Below, in pieces: positions 60,191 to 64,000 of a stretch of DNA of 64,000 nucleotides. A program made the translations under genes and the position numbers. This stretch comes from MWBF01 sp040772005 (GTDB lineage Bacteria > Chloroflexota > Anaerolineae > CG2-30-64-16), in assembly GCA_040772005.1 (NCBI GenBank), contig JAXGYZ010000002.1, positions 1,054,001-1,118,000 of the forward strand, in the 5' to 3' direction. Position 1 is the stretch's first letter, and each line of letters opens with the position of its first letter. A model generated the notes under the pieces. The model made no database searches and was not told the DNA's origin. It worked only from the letters and a program-made list of their open reading frames with translations.

Positions 60191-61858
60191 TTATCGGCCC
60201 GGCTGTGCGCCACCGGGCATACCGCCGCCCACCATCATTCCGAAGCCGCGGAAGGAGCTGTTGTCGGCGGCAGAGATAGTGACGAGGACCTGGTCGCCTG
60301 CGACGAGGCCGCGCACGATCTGCGTGTAGGTGCCGTCGCTGAGCCCGACCTCGACGGGGACGGACTCCGGTGCGCCGGCGGGGTCGAGGGTGTTGGGCAC
60401 CTGGACGGTGTACATGCCGTCCGCTTTGGTGAGGGCCATGGTCGGGATGAGCAGGGCGTTCTGAACCGCGCCGGTCTGGATGACGACGTTGGCGGTCATG
60501 CCGACGAGCAGGGGCAGGTTTTCGGCGCCGGGGATGCGGATGGGCACGTCATAGGTCATGACGCCGCCGGAGAGGGCGCCCTGCAGGGGGATCTCGCCGA
60601 CGACGCCGTTGAGGGTGGTGCCGGGGAGCGCGTCGAAGGTGACGCCGGCCGTCTGGCCCGCGGCCACCCGCTTGATCGTCGTCTCATCGATGGAGGCGAC
60701 CACCTGCAACTCGCTCAGATTCGCCAGGGTGAGCACGACCGTCGTTGCGGCAATCTTATCGCCCGCCTGAACGTGGGTCTGCAACACCGTGCCGTCGAAC
60801 GGTGCCAGGAGCTGCGTGCCCTCAAGAGCCGCCTGCGCGTCCTTCAGGGCGAGCGTCTTCTTGTCGACATTGGCCTGTGCTGCGGCGAGGTCGGTCGCAT
60901 CCGCACCGGCGGCCAGGTCAGCGCGGCCCTCCTGCGCGCTTAACAGCGCGACCTCCGCGTTCCTGATGTTCAACTGCGCCTGCGCCAGCGCCAGCTCGTC
61001 GCCGGCCTGCGCTTCGGCCAGCGCCTTCCGCGCGTCGCTGGCGGCCAGCTTAGCCTTCGCGACCGCCGCCTCAGCAGAGCGGAGCGATAATGTGCGTTCC
61101 GCCTGCACGCGCGCCAGGTCGGCCTGCGCCTCGATGAGCTCGTCCTGCTCGGTCGCCAGTTCCTCGGTCTGTTCGACATTCGCCTTGCCGTGTGCGACCA
61201 TGTCCTGCAGTTCGTTGATGCGGCGCTCCTTCCAGGCAATCGCATATTGGAGGTCGCGCTCGCTCTTTGCGAGCGAGTCATGCTGCGCCGCTTGCAGTTC
61301 CAGCTCGGCCAGCTTCTGATCGTTCTGCGCCGATGTCACCGCGGCCTGCAGGTCGGTCAGGTCCGTCTCCTCCAGGTCGGCCAGGTCGGCCTGGGCCTGG
61401 GCGAGGTCCTGCTCGGCCTGCGCGATCTTCAGATCGGCCTGGGCCATCTCCAACTCGGTGGCCGGAACCTGCAGGTCGGCCAGCTGCTCCTCCGCGGCTT
61501 GCAAGTCGCTCTGCGCCTGGTCGACCTCCTGCTGATAGGTCTCCGCGCTGATGGCCGCCAGTATCTCGCCTGTCTTAACTGTGTTGCCGGCGGTCACATT
61601 CAGCGTCAGCAGACGATCTGCCGCCGACATCTGCCTGAAGGAGAGGTCGCTCTGCTGGACGGCTTCCATCTGGCCGACGACGGTCACCGTGGAACTCAGG
61701 TCGCCCAACGTGGCGGACACCACCTGCATGTATGAGCCATCGCTTGTGGCCGAACTGGTACTCTGGGCTGCCACCTCCCTGGTGTAGAGCCAGTAGCCGC
61801 CTCCGCCCACGATCCCCACCAGCACGAGCACCAGCAGGATACGCACAAACTTCTTCAT
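60191..61858 (-). CDS. HlyD/MacA-type adaptor protein (first copy)
   Basis: 555 residues from ATG 61858 with GAAGGAG upstream. Membrane anchor about 5-25, barrel-sandwich halves, a longer helical hairpin (about 105-310) and a beta-barrel. The Gly-rich end GFGMMVGGGMPGG is shorter in Met than the second copy. Two adaptors in one operon may build a mixed hexamer or serve two substrates. Confidence 0.88.
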   Translation of the reverse strand: MKKFVRILLVLVLVGIVGGGGYWLYTREVAAQSTSSATSDGSYMQVVSATLGDLSSTVTVVGQMEAVQQSDLSFRQMSAADRLLTLNVTAGNTVKTGEILAAISAETYQQEVDQAQSDLQAAEEQLADLQVPATELEMAQADLKIAQAEQDLAQAQADLADLEETDLTDLQAAVTSAQNDQKLAELELQAAQHDSLAKSERDLQYAIAWKERRINELQDMVAHGKANVEQTEELATEQDELIEAQADLARVQAERTLSLRSAEAAVAKAKLAASDARKALAEAQAGDELALAQAQLNIRNAEVALLSAQEGRADLAAGADATDLAAAQANVDKKTLALKDAQAALEGTQLLAPFDGTVLQTHVQAGDKIAATTVVLTLANLSELQVVASIDETTIKRVAAGQTAGVTFDALPGTTLNGVVGEIPLQGALSGGVMTYDVPIRIPGAENLPLLVGMTANVVIQTGAVQNALLIPTMALTKADGMYTVQVPNTLDPAGAPESVPVEVGLSDGTYTQIVRGLVAGDQVLVTISAADNSSFRGFGMMVGGGMPGGAQPGR

Positions 61859-61898
61859 CCTTGCAACTCCTTCGGCCTTAGCCGCCATGCCGTCAGGC

Positions 61899-62432
61899 TC
61901 ATTGCTCCGGAGGAGGCGGCGCGCCGCCCGGCTGAAAATCACCCTGCGGGCTGCCCTGTCCGGCATCGCCCTGGGCCATGGGAGCCGGGCCGCCGACGGC
62001 GTTGAACCGCCCGGCCGGCGCCACCTGCAGCGAGCGGGCGGTAATCGTGCCATCGGCGGCCTTGTTGCCGGAGATAACAACGGTCTCGCCTGCTGCCAGG
62101 TCAGTAACCTTTACCGACATGTTCTTCTCAATGAGAGTGGTATCTGTCGCCTTGACAGTGATCTCGTTATTATCCCTGTCGGTGATGACGAGACTATCGG
62201 CGTTGACCGTCTTGATCTCGCCAACCAGCATGCTGCCCTGGTTTGTGCGCGTGCCGTTCCCCTGACCGGTCGCCTGGCCGCTGGGGAATGTTCCGGTCCG
62301 CCCGGCTGCGAACCGCTCCTGTAGCTCCGCCTGTGCCTGTGACTTGCCGTAGACCGTGCCGCCATAGAAGCTGCCGCCTGCCACGGCGAGGGCGATGACG
62401 ATGCCCAGGATGATCTTTACAGCCTTGTTCAT
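61899..62432 (-). CDS. Membrane-anchored DUF5666-like protein
   Basis: 177 residues from ATG 62432 (GGGAGG upstream). N-terminal signal anchor (KIILGIVIALAVAGGSFYGG), a Gln/Gly/Thr-rich linker, one DUF5666-like domain about 70-145 (LVGEIKTVNADSLVITDRDNNE, TVVISGNKAADGTITARSLQV) and a Pro/Gly/Gln-rich end. It resembles single units of the repeat protein at 27014. Position within the efflux operon suggests a periplasmic accessory. Confidence 0.65.
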   Translation of the reverse strand: MNKAVKIILGIVIALAVAGGSFYGGTVYGKSQAQAELQERFAAGRTGTFPSGQATGQGNGTRTNQGSMLVGEIKTVNADSLVITDRDNNEITVKATDTTLIEKNMSVKVTDLAAGETVVISGNKAADGTITARSLQVAPAGRFNAVGGPAPMAQGDAGQGSPQGDFQPGGAPPPPEQ

Positions 62433-62461
62433 AATGCCTCCTCCCATGCGTCTTGATATCC

Positions 62462-63244
62462 CTATACCGGGACGGCGGCCCCCGTAACACGGGTTGCAGC
62501 CGGGGCGGTCAGCGGATTGACCTGTCCGGTTGGCAGCCCAGGCGCCCGCATCCGGTTCACAACAGGCGCGTCGCTGACAATCAGGCCGTCGTGCAGCCGG
62601 ACGATGCGTTCCGTGTGCTGCGCGATATCTGCCTCGTGCGTGACAAAGACGATCGTAATGCCGCGCTGTTCGTTCAACTCCTGGAACAGGCGCATGATTT
62701 CCTCGCCGGCCTTCGAATCCAGGTTGCCGGTGGGCTCATCTGCCAGGATCAGGCTGGGCTCGTTGACCAGGGCGCGGGCAATCGCGACGCGCTGCTGCTG
62801 GCCGCCGGAGAGCTCGTTGGGCCGGTGATTCACGCGGTCGCCCAGGCCCACGCTTTCCAGCGCCGCAATGCAGCGCCGCCGTCCGTTCGTGACGCCCGCA
62901 TAAATGAGCGGCAATTCGACGTTTGCCAGGGCGGTCGTGCGCGGCAATAGGTTGAAGCTCTGGAAGACAAAGCCGATCTTGTGATTGCGGATGCTCGCCA
63001 ACTGGTTATCCCGCATCTTGCTCACGTCCTGCCCGTCCAGGAGGTAAGTGCCGCTCGTTGGACCGTCCAGCGCGCCCAGGATGTTCATGAGCGTGGATTT
63101 CCCCGAACCAGAAGCCCCCATAATGGCGATCATCTCGCCGGGCGCAATCTCGAACGAGACGCCACGCAGCGCATGGACTTCCATGTCGCCCATGCGGTAA
63201 ATCTTGGTGATATCATGTAGCTCGATGAGCTTTTGGCTGGCCAT
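62462..63244 (-). CDS. MacB/LolD-type ABC ATPase
   Basis: 260 residues. Walker A GASGSGKST, Q-loop VFQSFNLLP, signature LSGGQQQRVAIARAL, Walker B LILADEPTGNLD and H-loop FVTHE. The last 35 residues extend past the normal end and are Pro/Thr/Ala-rich. It drives the permease at 57284. Confidence 0.93.
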   Translation of the reverse strand: MASQKLIELHDITKIYRMGDMEVHALRGVSFEIAPGEMIAIMGASGSGKSTLMNILGALDGPTSGTYLLDGQDVSKMRDNQLASIRNHKIGFVFQSFNLLPRTTALANVELPLIYAGVTNGRRRCIAALESVGLGDRVNHRPNELSGGQQQRVAIARALVNEPSLILADEPTGNLDSKAGEEIMRLFQELNEQRGITIVFVTHEADIAQHTERIVRLHDGLIVSDAPVVNRMRAPGLPTGQVNPLTAPAATRVTGAAVPV

Positions 63245-63265
63245 GCTGCGACCTTTCTCGCATCA

Positions 63266-63295
63266 GCGGGGAACAAGGCTAACCTCGTTCCCCGC
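63266..63295 (-). terminator. Hairpin upstream of the efflux ATPase
   Basis: Stem GCGGGGAAC / GTTCCCCGC extended by AAGG/CCTC (one mismatch), with a 4-nt loop CTAA. No clear T-run on the minus strand, so it may only partly stop transcription from the gene upstream. Confidence 0.5.
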
Positions 63296-63320
63296 ATTCA
63301 TCAGGCGAGCACGCCCTCAG

Positions 63321-63351
63321 GCCTCAGGTGTGGTGCCACCGCACCTGAGGC
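63321..63351 (-). terminator. Hairpin after the Met-rich secreted gene
   Basis: GCCTCAGGTG / CACCTGAGGC 10-bp stem, loop with inner GGTGCCACC, 17 bp after the stop of the preceding (minus-strand) gene. Weak T content follows. Confidence 0.45.
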
Positions 63352-63367
63352 CCAGGGGACCGGTGAC

Positions 63368-63949
63368 TCAGGATGAGGTGCCGGGTGCGGTTTCAGTCGA
63401 GGGTGCGGTCTGATTGCTGTCAGAGCCCCGCATCCCGGGCATGCCGCGCATGCCCCGCATGCCGTCCATCTTGCCGTGCCCACGCTCCATGCCGAAGCCG
63501 AAGCTGTGGCCGGAGGTGTAGCCCTTCTCGATGCCTTCGAGGAGCCAGTCTGCATGTTCCTGGGTGATCGTGCCGTCGGCCACTGCCTCGGCGATCCTAT
63601 CCTTGACGGCCTGGATCCTTTCAGCCTCGAGAGTTTCCTGAATCGTATCCAGGTCGACGCCCTGCGCCTCGGCAATCTCCGCGAGGGTCTTGCCGCTGTG
63701 CAGTTGGTCGAACAGTTCAGCCGGCGTCAGGTTGAGAAGTTCTGCAACCTTGTCGAACTGAGTGACGGAGCCGCCGCCGAAGAAGCCGAACCCGCGACCT
63801 TCCAGACCGCGCAGCGGCCTGGTGGGGGTCGTGGGCGTCGCCTCCGTGGATGGCGTCTCACTCTGCGCGAAGGCTGTGCCTACCGCAGTGATGCCGAGTG
63901 CGGCGATGAGCGTTACAACGCCCAGGACCGCAGCAATCTTCTTCAACAT
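63368..63949 (-). CDS. Secreted Met/Gly-rich protein
   Basis: 193 residues; GGAGG about 12 bp before the ATG. Signal peptide to about residue 28 (VGTAFAQSE), a Thr/Pro-rich linker, then a helical region (about 60-130) with LLNLTPAELFDQLHSGKTLAEIAEAQGVD. This repeats the pattern of DUF2680-like helical proteins, in which a small domain is followed by an IAEAVADGTITQEHADWLL segment. The C-terminus has MRGMRGMPGMRG. Its role is unknown; the Met tail could bind a soft metal. First gene of the efflux cluster. Confidence 0.7.
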   Translation of the reverse strand: MLKKIAAVLGVVTLIAALGITAVGTAFAQSETPSTEATPTTPTRPLRGLEGRGFGFFGGGSVTQFDKVAELLNLTPAELFDQLHSGKTLAEIAEAQGVDLDTIQETLEAERIQAVKDRIAEAVADGTITQEHADWLLEGIEKGYTSGHSFGFGMERGHGKMDGMRGMRGMPGMRGSDSNQTAPSTETAPGTSS

Positions 63950-64000
63950 CGTATTCGCTACCTCCTTACATTCTTCCGGATGGCAGTTGGTTTGGCTCGC

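Overview
The window is about 64 kb of GC-rich bacterial chromosome, dense with genes and free of rRNA, tRNA, phage genes or CRISPR. Several traits point to a Chloroflexota bacterium, perhaps near Anaerolineae, Caldilineae or Roseiflexus: a DHH-CBS-tRNA nucleotidyltransferase fusion, an ECF sigma factor coupled to a DUF5667 protein and DUF5666 repeat proteins, secreted proteins ending in a YLPLV-like tail, an archaeal-type mevalonate gene set, and many multi-hairpin intergenic repeats. The assignment is inference; no marker gene fixes it.

Layout: 1-1585, two URO-D family proteins; 1614-2750, a neutral-sphingomyelinase-like phosphodiesterase; 3261-4097, an MBL-fold hydrolase; 4232-4904, a VapBC-type toxin-antitoxin pair; 5097-6122, a LysM-M23 cell-wall peptidase; 6237-10439, early mevalonate pathway (DUF35 protein, thiolase, HMG-CoA synthase, class II HMG-CoA reductase); 10567-14392, three complex-I-like membrane subunits; 14537-18677, formimidoyltransferase, CBS protein, GT-C-like membrane protein and GalT; 19132-24103, an S1 protein with an acidic repeat tail, a DksA/TraR zinc-finger protein and the large tRNA nucleotidyltransferase fusion; 24174-28195, ECF sigma/DUF5667/secreted proteins; 28614-31550, two YIP1 proteins and MoeA; 31767-36118, a second S1 protein, small proteins, a CPT-like kinase and a NYN-LOTUS protein; 36251-37051, an enoyl-CoA hydratase; 37400-46555, an unusual DeoR-type regulator divergent from an oligopeptide-type ABC operon that ends in a third URO-D protein; 46815-51426, a large subtilase and a second secreted protein; 51513-54830, a DUF2171 envelope protein and an ATP-grasp/esterase pair; 55000-57013, a two-component system; 57284-63949, a MacAB-like efflux operon with two adaptors.

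The best candidates for something new are: (1) a family of roughly 170-bp non-autonomous elements (2946-3114, 28361-28532, 57070-57242) with CAGGGC termini, 9-bp flanking duplications and an interior that keeps its hairpins by paired substitutions; (2) the regulator at 37400-39115, a DeoR HTH and DeoR sensor domain separated by what looks like a circularly permuted sugar-binding domain, next to a transporter and a URO-D enzyme; (3) an isolated HyfB/E/F-like membrane trio that has lost canonical proton-path residues; (4) a bacterial protein with the architecture of animal neutral sphingomyelinase 1. Several genes have near-consensus sigma-70 promoters, including both S1 genes.

All calls come from reading the sequence and the translations. 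No database search or folding program was run, so family assignments rest on motifs and remembered family features.
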